Shown: in pieces, positions 33,210 to 44,344 of the stretch
Layout: every line of letters begins with the position of its first letter
How positions within the stretch are numbered: the stretch's first letter is position 1
Notes under the pieces: model-generated
Database searches by the model: none
Told to the model about the DNA's origin: nothing
Seen by the model: only the letters and a program-made list of their open reading frames with translations
Origin: Eunapius fragilis
Taxonomy: Eukaryota; Porifera; Demospongiae; Spongillida; Spongillidae
Length of the DNA stretch: 64,000 bases
NCBI GenBank assembly: GCA_963681505.1
Contig: OY811982.1
Span: 320,693 to 384,692 of the forward strand
Reading direction: 5' to 3'
Program-made: the position numbers and the translations under genes

Positions 33210-33451
33210 TCCGGGACTGGGTACGAGGGCGGGCAGTACCCTTTTGTTCTCTACAACCACGCGGTTCTGTGACATAAAACAAAGACGAAACTGCTCATTT
33301 TTGACTTCTAGTTCGATTGTTATACAAGCTTAACGATCCGATCGTCGGGAGTCGTGTTAGAGACGAGTCGCGTATTTTAATGAGATTCATAGTCGGGGTC
33401 AAATATTCTGTATGGAAGTTTCTAGTGAAACTTCCGATAGTATTTGTGTGT
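33210..33451. other. Spacer with one MITE-like end
   Basis: GGGACTGGGTACGAGGGCGG at 33211-33231 resembles the right end of the AGTCTCG MITE family. No gene seen. Confidence 0.35.
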
Positions 33452-34326
33452 TTCCACGGAATTTCGAAAACACTATTCATTTTAAAATAACTATCTAATT
33501 GTATATGTTGGTTAATTACTACGCTATTTAACAGTTCAAATTCCGCCAACTGTTCTGGACATCATAAGGTATGCATATCCAGTTTAACAACAGCTTCTGT
33601 CTGAAGTGTGCACAGTAATGATGCTTATTCTAGTGATGCCTGCTACAAATGCCACTTAAGAGCGTACATAACTTTAAATAACCTAATGGTGTTACACGTT
33701 CATAAAGATGTCATGTACCGCAAGTTAGAGAACATGCATAGCATGTGAAGTTCGCCAGCATAAAGGACAAAGCTATATTTGGTAATTCATGATCACGACA
33801 CCGGTATAATACTTCTATATTCTCTTTTACCTCAGCTCACACTTGTATCGCATTGTCTATTGCATACTATGATTGATTTTGTTCTTGTGTTTAACATGTC
33901 TATACAAGCCCGGCGCACTCGGTACAAAGTTGGTGCGGTCAAATATAATGGGCGTGGCATCCGGTACACGCAACGCTTTGTATAGACAAGTTAAACACAA
34001 GAACAAAATCAATCATAATATGCAATAGACAATGCGATACAAGGGTGAGCTGAGGTAAAAGAGAAAACAGAAGTATTATGCAGGTGTCGTGATCAAGAAT
34101 TACCAAATATAGCTTTGACCTATATGCTGGCATGCTATGTTCTCTAACTTGATAGTGTCGCGGTACATGACATCTTTATGAACGTGTAACATACTTATGA
34201 TGTCCAGAACAGTTGGCGGAATTTGTCCAGAACAGTTGGCGGAATTTGAACTGTTAAATAGCGTAGTAATTAACCAACACATACAATTAGACAGTTATTT
34301 TAAAATGTTTCGAAATTCCGTGGAAA
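33452..34326. repeat. Large imperfect palindrome, about 0.87 kb
   Basis: The left arm, from TCCACGGAATTTCGAAA (33454) to TAACATGTCTATACA (33907), is the reverse complement of the right arm, from TGTATAGACAAGTTAA (33977) to TTTCGAAATTCCGTGGA (34324). The left arm has an extra block of about 125 bp (33555-33680). The right arm has a short tandem duplication of CCAGAACAGTTGGCGGAATT. The 70-bp centre contains AAAGTTGGTGCGGTCAAATA, which recurs at about 34537. Probably a foldback transposon. Confidence 0.85.
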
Positions 34327-34583
34327 AAAAAGATGATTGAGAGCGGAAAAGCACTGGATGGAGCCTTACCTTTTATTATTGAGAGCAAATCGTTGGCCAT
34401 AGTATGATAGTAAGTTGCGCAGCAATCCAATGGTTAAAAAAATGGAAAAATGGACTATGAATAGAATCAAATGATAGCAGTGGACTGGGCGACAGGCACG
34501 CCCACATAATTGGCCACGCCCATATTTGGGGGTAGAAAGTTGGTGCGGCCAAAACCGTTCCAACCGCACCGTGTGCGCCAGGC

Positions 34584-34826
<243 letters not shown>

Positions 34827-34830
34827 TTTG

Positions 34831-35103
34831 TCATTGCTGCTGCATTGAAGTGTCCAAGGTAAACAACCGGCCACGCATATTGCCAAGTACAAGACGATGG
34901 TCCAATGTAGCGAATCGTACTCCTTCATGGCACCATGCACTTCTGGAACTGGAAAGAAAAATTTCACCTCTGGAGTCCGTTATGTAACGACTCGCAATTA
35001 ATATCACTCTCGTTACTAACATAATCTGATCATCATTTCAGCATACCAATAAAATACATGACGCAACATGGACCATCGTGCGCATGCGTGGTCAATTCAG
35101 TCA
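34831..35103 (-). mobile_element. Putative gypsy LTR, with a repeated short ORF
   Basis: Downstream (minus sense) of the integrase tail, a purine run (AAAGAGGGGGA) is followed by TGACTGAATTGACC at 35103, as expected for a polypurine tract and LTR start. The right part (34840-34990) matches 57950-58095. Both copies lie immediately beside a CA tract and both can encode an ORF beginning MKEYD(S/P)L(H/Q)WT(I/V)VLYLAICVAG, so part of the LTR family may carry this frame by chance or as a first exon. Confidence 0.45.
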
Positions 35104-35239
35104 TCCCCCTCTTTGAAAAGAGTGATTTCACCAGTAGTGGCAATGTGCACCATAGAAGTCTGGGGGACGTCGAATCCGCTTAGGGTACCGTGAAGACTGC
35201 TCATTGGTTGATGTTTCACTTTGCTCGGCAACGTTACGA

Positions 35240-35907
35240 TCATCGTTAATTCTGCGGCGTGACTTCCATTTCTTGACCCACAATTTCTGGACTGGTCACA
35301 GTTACTTCCTGCTCTGGTAGATTTTGTTCAGTCCTTTGATCACGTGCACGCGATCTGTCCATATATGCCTCTTCAGGTTCCTCATCCTCAAAATACTGCA
35401 AGTTCGTACCAGGTGGCAACGCCCGTTCAGGACCAATTTGTTGACCGACTAACGGATGAGGTGTCAAACCCGAAGGTGGTGCAGTCTCCACCCGCATATC
35501 CAGAGCCCGCGACAGAGGACAGCGCTTTAAGCGATCAAAGTGAACGACAATTCGACGACTAGACCTCGAGGTACGCTGGTCATGAATTCTGCACTGCAGA
35601 CGATATCCTCTTTACCACTTTAAACGGGCCACTCCAAGGGCAATGCAGTTTTCTTGGTACTCCTCTTGGTAGTACTGGATTGTTCAACCAAACCAGCTAG
35701 CAGATCACCTGCCTAAAAGAATCCCCATGAACCTTACCATTCTTTTGCTCTTTCAACTGCAGTGCCTACATGTTCGCGGGCAGTACTGTAAGCACGTTCC
35801 AAGGTTTGCTTCAATTTCCTCGCATACTGGTGGTGCAACTCGGCCTCGGTAGGAGCGGAGCCATATACCATGTCTAGAGGTAGCTTGGCCTGCCGTCCGA
35901 ACATCAG
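35240..35907 (-). pseudogene. Ty3/gypsy integrase C-terminal fragment
   Basis: Minus-strand reading from about 35907 gives FGRQAKLPLDMVYG and ARKLKQTLERAYSTAREHVG. Further frames contain equivalents of a chromatin-binding tail (WSGPFKVV-like), then RALPPGTNLQYFEDEEP to the end near 35246. This is the integrase C-terminal region and end of pol of a Ty3/gypsy element. The upstream end is cut exactly where the palindrome at 35908 starts; the rest of pol is absent. Confidence 0.7.
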
Positions 35908-36052
35908 GTGTAAAAAGCAAGGAAACATGTTTTATCAGAAGGGAATATATAATAGTCCTATATTTAGCACAGAAACAGCATATGCCTTAGTCGAACTGTG
36001 CTAAATATAGGACTATTACATTTTCCCTTCTGATAAAACTTGTTTCCTTGCT
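35908..36052. mobile_element. Palindromic MITE (about 64-bp arms)
   Basis: The left arm starting GTGTAAAAAGCAAGGAAACA (35908) and ending near ATTTAGCACA (35972) is the reverse complement of the right arm ending CCTTGCTTTTTACAC (36051). The spacer is about 25 bp. It interrupts the gypsy integrase reading frame. Confidence 0.8.
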
Positions 36053-36129
36053 TTTTACACCAGTATACTATTTGCCTGCAAAACCTATATCCCACTACTT
36101 TCTCAGAGAATGTTTTTATTTACTTGTAC

Positions 36130-37265
36130 AAGTATATATGTTTTGCTTATTAGATGTTCCTGCAGAGTCATACTCAATACCAACAACAGATGCACCTGGT
36201 AAATGTCTATATCATCATGTTACTAAATCCATCATAAGTTCTACTACTCAGGTAACTCAGAATTTGCCACAAAACCTTCATGAAGGTGCAGAACTGAAAT
36301 AAATGTTCAGTATGGGAATGAATTATTGGTAAAAATATAAACAAACAAGCAAAAGAACTGTTTGCATTCATAAGAACCAAAATATACAAAAGTGCAGAAG
36401 ATTCTAGTTCAAGTGGAGAGAAAGTGAAAGAGGTTAATGTCACATTGATGCCAATGCATATGAACAATCATCAACAGTAGCTGATACATGGTGGTTAAAG
36501 GAGCTTGATTTGTGTCAGTCTGATAAGGAATTGATTACATCTAACAAATGGCTCTCAGCACCAATCATAACAGCTGCTCAAATGATCTTATCTAAACAGT
36601 TTGAGGATGTTTTTAAAGGAGCAGGATTTCAGGATGTGGGTGCAGTCTTACTATGAGCTTTGAAATTGAGAGACATAGATTCATTCAGATCCTTCATGAA
36701 CCACAAGGCCACTGGCTCACTGTCAGTAATGTGGGAACTGAACATCCAGTAATAGTCAGAGTGTATGATAGACTATATTCATCCTGCAGTCCCAGCATAC
36801 AAAAGCAGATAGCTTGTATGATTAACACAGCTAAGTCAGCAATTACACTGGAATTTATCGATGTCCACTGACAAAAAGGTCCAAATGATTGTGTAGTCTT
36901 TGCAGAGGCTCATGCAGCCTCCTTGTGTTTAAATGACGAACCAGGTAAACTTTCTTTTAACCTGTCAGCCTTACGGCAGCACTTGATTCAATACCTGGAG
37001 GCAGGAGAGTTTACAAGTTTTCCTGTCTTGGATCTAAAATGACGTCATGGATTCAAAGTCAAATCCAGGCAAACGGTTAAAGTTTACTGCACTTGCAGGT
37101 TACTGAAGCTTTCTGAAATTCCCATTATATATTGCAGCACCTGTCATACCTAAGAGTGCATGGAATCAAAAAAAGAGAAATGGTTCTATTGTGCCTGCAA
37201 GTCTTCACTACAAAACTAAGATTCACCATGTTAGGGATGAATTTCAGTCATACATTCACTTCTAG
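36130..37265 (+). pseudogene. ULP1/SENP-like protease with PHD-type tail, transposon-derived
   Basis: Plus-strand frames give ADTWWLKELDLCQSDKELI and NKWLSAPIITAAQMILSKQF (36480-36620), then after a frameshift FEIERHRFIQILHEPQGHWL (36655), a YSSCSPSIQKQ segment, ITLEFIDV, a TGA, and QKGPNDCVVFAEAHA (about 36868). The His (GHW), Asp (FIDV), Gln/Cys (NDC) order matches C48 peptidases. Further on, VYCTC and IIYCSTCH suggest a PHD finger. Such ULP1+PHD proteins are common in large DNA transposons of sponges and cnidarians (family knowledge). Several stops show it is decayed. Confidence 0.65.
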
Positions 37266-37309
37266 TGTAATTTTCTAAAATTTATATTTTGACAATGGTA
37301 CAGCAATTA

Positions 37310-38010
37310 GATTATGCCATGATCATACTGTTCCTCAGATTAGCAAAAGGGCACCACTGTGATACTGTTCCTCGGAGTAGTAATGTGACACACATGTATG
37401 CCATGATCATACAGTTCCTCAGATTAGCAACGTGACACACACAATATGCTATTATCATACAGTTCCTTGGATTGGCAAGAGTGTACCACTGTGATACTGT
37501 TCCTCAGCAATGTGATGCACATGTATGCCATGATCATACTGTTCCTCAGATTAGCAAGAGAGCACGACTGTGATGCTGTTCCTCAGATTATCAATGTGAC
37601 ACACATGTATGCCATGATCACACTGTTCCTCAGATTAGCAAGAGGGCACCACTGTGATACTGTTCCTCAGATTAGCAATGTATACACATGTATGCCATGA
37701 TAATACTGTTCCTCAGATTAGCAATGTGATACACATGTATGCCATGATAATACTGTTCCTCAGATTAGCAATGTGATACACATGATCACACTGTTCCTCA
37801 GATTAGCAAGAGGGCACCACTGTGATACAGTTCCTTAGATTAGCAACGTGACACACATATATGCCATGATCACACAGTTCCTCAGTGTGATATGATACAC
37901 ATGTATGCCATGATCATACTGTTTCTCAGATTAGCAATATGATAGACATGTATGCCATGATCATATACTGTTCCTCAGATTAGCAATGTGACACACATGC
38001 GTGCCATACT
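37310..38010. repeat. Minisatellite, about 48-bp unit with higher-order variants
   Basis: Some 14-16 units built from ACTGTTCCTCAGATTAGCAA followed either by TGTGACACACATGTATGCCATGATCAT or by GAGGGCACCACTGTGAT. The two unit types alternate irregularly, giving a higher-order period of about 85-95 bp in the left half. Confidence 0.9.
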
Positions 38011-38034
38011 GGGTTGTTCGGTTAGGTTTTTAAA

Positions 38035-38115
38035 AACTGCATAGTCGTTCCGCATTTTAGTATGCGGAACGGAACGGAACGTTCCGCAAAAGTTCCGTTC
38101 CGTTCCGCAAATTAG
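38035..38115. repeat. GGAAC/GTTCC inverted-repeat cluster
   Basis: A cluster of TTCCGC and GCGGAACGGAACGGAACG words arranged as nested inverted repeats (CATAGTCGTTCCGCATTTTA ... TATGCGGAACG, then AACGTTCCGCAAAAG, then TTCCGTTCCGTTCCGC). It can form at least two hairpins. It lies between the minisatellite and a MITE end at 38290. Confidence 0.6.
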
Positions 38116-40029
38116 TAACACGCGTGGATGGATAATGAGGCTAACCGCCATGATTTCTACACCATATACCGTAACGCTCTAATTATCAAACCAAATGTCC
38201 AGCCTCAAACAGCCGTGCCTCCGGCCCGCCGAGTAATAGGCCGTTGTGAGTCACATGGATAGATCCATCCGCGCCACGACGTACTAGGGTCTGGGGCCGA
38301 GACTAACACGCTCATCTAAGCATGTACAATCCGACTTAAATCTGCACATCCCAATAGAAGTTATTGTGTGAGTACTTCGCCCGTAGCTTGTAGACTTTAA
38401 TTTTTGTACCCATTCAGTTGAACGTATAAAGGCTGGCATTAAGGCTTCGATCCGTAAATGAGCCATCGAGAACAGCGAGAAAGGGAAAAGAAAAGAACTG
38501 CAGCTAGCTGCTCTACACTTGACCACTTCCTACCCACCAAGGGAAATAAAGCTGCACTTGCAGCTACGATCCTTCTCCTTGTCCTGTTTTCGAGCCATGC
38601 AGAGCCTGCTGCGGAAATAACTCTTAATATAGCGACGAAGGGGCGATGCATAGAATGGTTATTAGGGTTATGGGGTTCGACTCACAGCCCTATATGCGGC
38701 CATGCATTTTGTGGACAAAAGGCATACCCCTCGAATGCCTTAGCAACCACCTTTGACAACCCACAATCTTACTACATGTTAACAAGCTTGAACTTGTCGC
38801 CATTTAAAAGCCAAATTAATGAATGAAGTACATTTGTTCTATTTGTAGCCAATGTCACATGGCCTTGTTTTCTCTCCACTGCTTCCTACAAACGGCTATT
38901 TTTCGACGAACGCATCGACTTCAACTAGACAAATTCTACTCCGCAGATGGAAGCGCACAACAAAAACAGTGCGCAGAAGGTACTTACAATGTATTGTATA
39001 GAACTGTAGCCATACTTTTTCTTCGCAATGGTATGGCGTGTGAAAAATTGTGTAGTTTGAGCCGTGTTAACTAGTACATGTACGTATTGACATGATAGTG
39101 TAATGAGTTGAATTGTGCGCTTGCGCACAACAGTACAAGTGTATGGAATGGAATGACTGATCGTATACATATTTTTGTAACGCTGCATTGTATTTGCTGT
39201 GATTGTAATTACTTTTGGCCAATCATTACACTGGCGTACACAACCAATTATTTTCAACCTGTTCCAGGGTTGTTAACAACTGTTCCGACCCTATAGCTAA
39301 TATCTCAGGGTTGTCTTGACCCGGGCGGGCAATACCCTGGACCAGGGAATAATTTATCGGGCCTGAACCAACCTGAATCACCCCTGTGTACAAGGACCAG
39401 TAAGGCCATTTAAAACGTGGTCTCTATGCTATAGCATAAAATTTATTGCTAGTTATTTATTGTTTTCATTTGTTGACAAAAGATTCATTGAAAAACAACA
39501 TTACAAATACGTCCATACATCACTTATGTTCGGGAACACAACACCAGGTTTGATGATACGATGATTGCCATTATTTGCCACTGCTAAAGTAGGAATGAAG
39601 TTATAAACGACACTTTTGCATGCCTTACTTACGTGTGGAAGACGCTGTTTCTGGTGTTTTAAACAGTGAATGTCTCTGTTTCAACGTACACTGCAAGACA
39701 GCTATATATAGTGAAGGAATAGATAAGTTAAATATTATATATATATAAGCTTACCGTCTAGATGAAGTCCATGCATTTCAATCCCTACAAAAACGAACAG
39801 TAGTTTACATATGTAACTTATGACTCCGGATCGTCTTGGTAACAAGTGAACAATTAAGACATTCATGCTTGTATGTAACTTACGCTCGAAGTGATCTTGG
39901 TAAATTGACACTGTAGGCTATACAGCTGAAATGCTATTTCGAACACGAGCAACAGTTATAAACAACTGGCATATGTAACTTACGACTGGAGATGACGTTG
40001 CTACCATTTAGCAAGCCACGTGCGTACGT
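38116..40029. other. No confirmed gene; MITE end and one unexplained ORF
   Basis: A right end of the AGTCTCG MITE family (GGTCTGGGGCCGAGACTA) lies at 38289-38306. A plus ORF at 38458-38826 (122 codons) begins with a basic region (REQREREKKRTAAS) and STLDHFLPTKGNK, which vaguely resembles N-termini of hAT transposases, then runs on without a domain. Three degenerate ATGTAACTTA(C/T)GACTC-type repeats lie at about 39809, 39875 and 39975. Nothing else is seen. Confidence 0.35.
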
Positions 40030-40545
40030 AACATATCGAGAAATTGGCGGTCAAAAGGATTACGCGGTATTCGGTCATTGCGTAATTCTATGTCCATAGA
40101 AAATGTATTGACGCATTCAGAAAACTGCATCTAACTGCAGAAAAAAAAATTATATTGACTAGGTGCTCTCGGATTTGCAATGTGGGGACTATTTGGCATA
40201 TTTTGAGTACTTTCACGCACCGTAGGTACCTATATCCGCACTTCCACATTAATTATGCAAGGTTTCCAATGTCCATTCACTTTATCTCATTTACTTATTC
40301 AGTCATTAATAGTTTCCCAACCAAATTATATTTTCCTTAGGTGCTAACGGATTATATGAGAGTAATCAATGCACTTATTTATCATTATTTTTCAGAGCTT
40401 AGGGCCTTCAAATCGCGCTTCCCTTGAATGGTTAGTGAGACACACCCCACATACAAAGCGCATAATATCACGTGCTACCCTTTCGTCAGTTAGCCGTGCC
40501 CAGACCGAACTGTTTTTGCAATTAGTTAAAATATGTGTTGACGTC
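40030..40545 (+). repeat. Direct repeat, left copy (about 0.5 kb)
   Basis: Shares most of its length with 42088-42520: GAAATTGGCGGTCAAAAGGA, CACCGTAGGTACCTATATCC, ACATTAATTATGCAAGGTTT and GCTTAGGGCCTTCAAATCGC, among others. The right end can be read as an acceptor (TTTTTCAG) followed by an ORF SLGPSNRASLEWLVRHTPHT to 40588. The right copy has a deletion in that ORF. The two repeats flank the RNF113A-like fragment. Confidence 0.8.
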
Positions 40546-40778
40546 TATAACTACGACCCCACCCACCACTATAATGACACAACAACTTAACGTGCATGCG
40601 ATTTATTAACCGTTATTTACGGTACTAGTGGCTCTTCGCTTTTGGTTCGGTACTTCCTAATCCACGGACGATTTCGAACGGTACAAAGACGACGATATCT
40701 GAGGTCAATCCCACGAGGTTTAAGACCTGGAAGTCTACCTGTGGGACCCTCCATTGAATACCGGTATATACGTACATA

Positions 40779-41018
40779 TAGGGTAGCGTAGGTAGTGATC
40801 GCCACCTGTGATAACGTCAGGAGTGTTCGCCACCCCCCTGTTTATTCTACAGAGCAAAGTTACTTGCGTAAAACTGTGTATGGTGCTAACAAAGGAGCCT
40901 ATTAGGGTTGTTTTAAACTCATATAGAAAGATCCAAACTTATTATTTTAGTTTTTATACGCTATTAAAAGTGCGGGTGGCGACTACTCCCCCCTGGCGAA
41001 TATACCTGACGCTACCCT
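40779..41018. mobile_element. 240-bp TA-flanked MITE
   Basis: The ends are TAGGGTAGCGT(.)AGGTA on the left (40779 onward) and the inverted form TACCTGACGCTACCCTA on the right (41003-41019). TA dinucleotides flank both ends, suggesting a TA target duplication (Tc1/mariner or PIF-like). Secondary inverted motifs (TTCGCCACC / GGTGGCGA) lie further in. Confidence 0.6.
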
Positions 41019-41282
41019 ATATGGAATACCTCACAGCTAACAGCTACAGTACAGTATGGAGTGGACCCTATGGCGACATATGGCGAGACAGCGCTACGGA
41101 ATACCCGACAGCTAGCAAACAAGTACTGTATGTGTATGTGTGACTGTATACATGTGTTGTGTGAGTGGCTATGAATCCTCTCTCCCCCTGGCTATGAATC
41201 CTCTCTCTATGAATCCTCTCTCTGTGCACGTATGCCAGTATGTACAGTACATGTATATGTACATGTATGCTAAGAATCAGTT

Positions 41283-41352
41283 CTCCCTCCCTCCCTCCCT
41301 CCCTCCCTCCCTCCCTCCCTCCCTCCCTCCCTCCCTCCCTCCCTCCCTCCCT
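41283..41352. repeat. (CCCT)n microsatellite
   Basis: About 17 tandem CCCT units, immediately before the RNF113A-like exon. Confidence 0.95.
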
Positions 41353-41406
41353 CTCCTTGCCTCTTCCCTCCTTCCATGATCCTCTCCTTCCACTTTCCTT
41401 CAACAG

Positions 41407-41881
41407 AGGAGGCCCAGAACAGTGACGAAGATAAGGACAGACTCAGCAAGGTGACCCACACATACCAGTCTGAGAGGAAGGCGGAGCCAGCAGGCCTGGG
41501 GGCCACTCTCACCTTGGAGATGGAGACAGAACAGAACAGGGACCAGCGGGGTGTCGTGGAGAAGGCACAGAATTTGAACCAGGTCTGGGCACTGGGCACC
41601 ACTTGCAGTAACCCTTTATAGGCCAGTCAGATACAGTGATATAAGACACCAATATTAGCATTATTAATTTTTATTTGTATACGTACATATGTCTAGTTGC
41701 CATGGTGATTTTACCATAGTACATGTCCTCGTACTATGCAGCAAAACTCATAGTCTGTTGTATAATGATTTAAAAATATTGTTTGTTTATATATAGTATG
41801 GAAGAGGACAATATACAGAGGACAGGACTACACCAAGTACATTGAGTGGAGGGAGACCTCACAGAGGAGTGCAGCCAGCAG
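41407..41881 (+). pseudogene. RNF113A/CWC24-like fragment, two exons
   Basis: Exon one (41407-41582) lies between TTCAACAG and GTCTGG. It encodes an acidic start (EEAQNSDEDKDR), then TYQSERKAEPAGLGATLTLE and ETEQNRDQRGVVEKAQNLNQ. This fits the conserved region before the zinc finger of RNF113A (pattern Y-x-S-x-R-x-A-x-P-x-G...GAT...E-x-x-TE-x-x-RD). Exon two (41797-41881) encodes TIYRGQDYTKYIEWRETSQR, matching the 'KIYRGxxxYxKY' block that follows. The two join out of frame by one base, and the CCCH and RING fingers are not found downstream. RNF113A is a spliceosome-associated ubiquitin ligase; this is a fragment, probably captured between the 0.5-kb direct repeats. Confidence 0.6.
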
Positions 41882-42087
41882 GTGGGTGTGATCAAGGGAG
41901 GTGTGTTAGCAGATGTGATGAAGCCAAATATTGTGGCATACAAATGTACGATTACATGAGTGTGTGTGTGTACATGTATGTGTGTGTGCAATGTATGGTA
42001 GCAAGCACACAATGCATGCACATGAACTGTACAGAAGTGTCACGCACTTTAAAAGGAGCACACTTTAAAAGGAGAACGCCTTAAAAT

Positions 42088-42520
42088 CATATAGAGAAAT
42101 TGGCAATCAAAAGGATTACACAGTACATGTATTCGGTTCAACGTCCTATTGACGCATTCAGAAAACTGCAGCTACACTGTAACTAACTAGGTGCTCTCAG
42201 ATTTGCAATATGTGGGGACTATTTGGCTAATTTTTCTTCGCACCGTAGGTACCTATATCCGCACTTCCACATTAATTATGCAAGGTTTCCAATGTGCATT
42301 CATTTTATCTCATTTACTTAATAGTTTTCCAACCAAATGATATTTTCCTTATGTGCCACCGGATTATATGAGAGTAATCAATGCACTTATTTATCATTAT
42401 TTTTTCATAGCTTAGGGCCTTCAAATCGCGCTTCACTTGAATGGTTAGTGAGACACACCCCACATACAATGTATCGTCAGTTAGCCGTGCCCAGACCTGG
42501 CAGTTTTTAAAATTTTGTAG
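42088..42520 (+). repeat. Direct repeat, right copy
   Basis: Counterpart of 40030-40545 with several small deletions; for example the ORF after the putative acceptor loses about 25-30 bp (CATACAATGTATCGTCAG against CATACAAAGCG...TTTCGTCAG). Confidence 0.8.
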
Positions 42521-42529
42521 TATTGTTAT

Positions 42530-44340
42530 GTACTTACTTATTGGCATTACCCCTTGTTTAGGAGTGGGCACTAATTGGGATTGTATGTTGCAAAGACAAA
42601 GGTGGCGATTACACAAAGGAGTTTGCCACTTAGAGAATGGACACAGGAATGCCTGGGCATGACAACCAGACTTCTTACGGAAGGATCTTGCAAGTACTGG
42701 GTAGCATGAATGCATGGTAGTGACATGTACATGATTAAAGTAGCGTTGTCCGTCATAGGCTAAATGGTTGTATAACTGTATTATACCGAAGCGTTATGTG
42801 TATGTACGTGTATGTTAGTGTGTGTATATATGTGTGCATACATGTGTATGTTTTAGGTATGTGTGTACATGTGTGCATGTGTTTTATGTACACGTGTACA
42901 TGCGTATGTGTGTTATGTATAATTATGTGTGTGTGTACATGTATTTATTATTTTGATTGATTGAATTTACAAAATACACTAAAGGTAAATAATGGCATGT
43001 ACATGCGCTTATATATTCCCTGCTAGAATTTTATAAGTCAAATTTAGACAGGTGTGACTGTACATGATGTACAGTCGGCATGTACAGCGTACGTGTATAT
43101 GTGTGTTTTATGTATATGTTTACATGTATAGGTTTGTGTGCATGTGTATACAATTTATTTTTACTGATCATTTGAAGTACTGGTGTAATAATAATAGCAC
43201 CATAAACAAACATGTACAAAATAAAATTCTATGTTCTTGACCTTCATGTCTTCTCAGTCTTGTAGAGACTTACTGATTGAAGAACCATCTGTGTCACTAT
43301 ATTGGTGATTCAGTGTCAACTCTCTTGAACTATGTGTATTCGGCATGCTCCCTGTGTTGATCCTGCAAGAGTGAGCTGCAAGATGTAAAATAGGTCACAG
43401 TCAAGTTGAACTTTGATTTGGGAGTATTGGAGTTAATGATACATTAGTGTGTGCTTAATTGTAGCCATTCACTACAGGCCTATTGCTTTCCACTTAATTA
43501 TATGTATATCTGTTTACACCGGTGATAATTTTGTCACCACATGATACATGTAAACAAAAAGTTTTAAGTTATGAATTGCTTCCGAAGGTATAAAAAAATA
43601 AGATGCCACGAACACTTCTCGCTAGGACTAATCTTTGTTTTATGTACGCAAATATATAAGGCATCGCTGTGGATAGCCTCACGGCCCTCACCCATCCAAC
43701 AAAGGGTACTGTCAAAGAAACTAGAGGACCACCATGCAGTTCTCATCGCTGTTGTAAGCATCATCACCTGCCGTCAAGGCTGAGCCAGGGCCGTAGCATT
43801 CAGTCCGGCCGGTCACAGAACCCTTTAAATTATTAATGATTATGAGCGTATTGGAAACGATCGACGTCTCGACAACTATGAAAAAAAGCGTTGGCTCCTG
43901 GGGTTACGTATACGCCCCAGACCCCAATGGGGCTGGGGGGGGCAGCTTGCAGCGCTCCCCCATACCCCCTAACAGAGTGCATTCAATTTCAGTGATGGAT
44001 CCAGTTTGTGGGGGGCACAATTGACCTATACCCACATCCTGCTCCAAAGCTCCTCAATAGGGGTCTAGGGAAGAGAACAAGTCAAAGAGTGTATGGAAAG
44101 CTTTTCCATTATATACATGTATCATTGCTAGTGCCTATCGTACCACAAGATAAAGCCCATTACATAGAGGTTTAGCTCCTCCCATGGATGTGAGATAACT
44201 ACAGGCATCACCACTTACACATCACACACACACACCCTCCCTCACAAGTATGTACATGAAATCCAACCTTCATGTAAGCAGGCTTACGTGTACTATCAGC
44301 CAATCAAGGTCAGTGCACACAGCTCACAAGATACTTTAAT
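42530..44340. other. No recognised gene; TG-rich and MITE-like DNA
   Basis: Degenerate (TG/TA)n stretches lie at 42800-42950 and 43090-43150. A G/C-rich repeat at 43880-43990 (CCCCAGACCCCAATGGGGCTGGGG) looks like the end of an interspersed element. The ORFs at 43564-43783 on both strands have no recognisable content. Confidence 0.4.
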
Positions 44341-44344
44341 TGTA

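Noticed and set aside
32260-33282. Very long ORFs on both strands (over 320 codons)
   Set aside because: They are produced by the polypurine repeat (poly-Arg, poly-Gly, poly-Leu, poly-Phe) and have no gene features.
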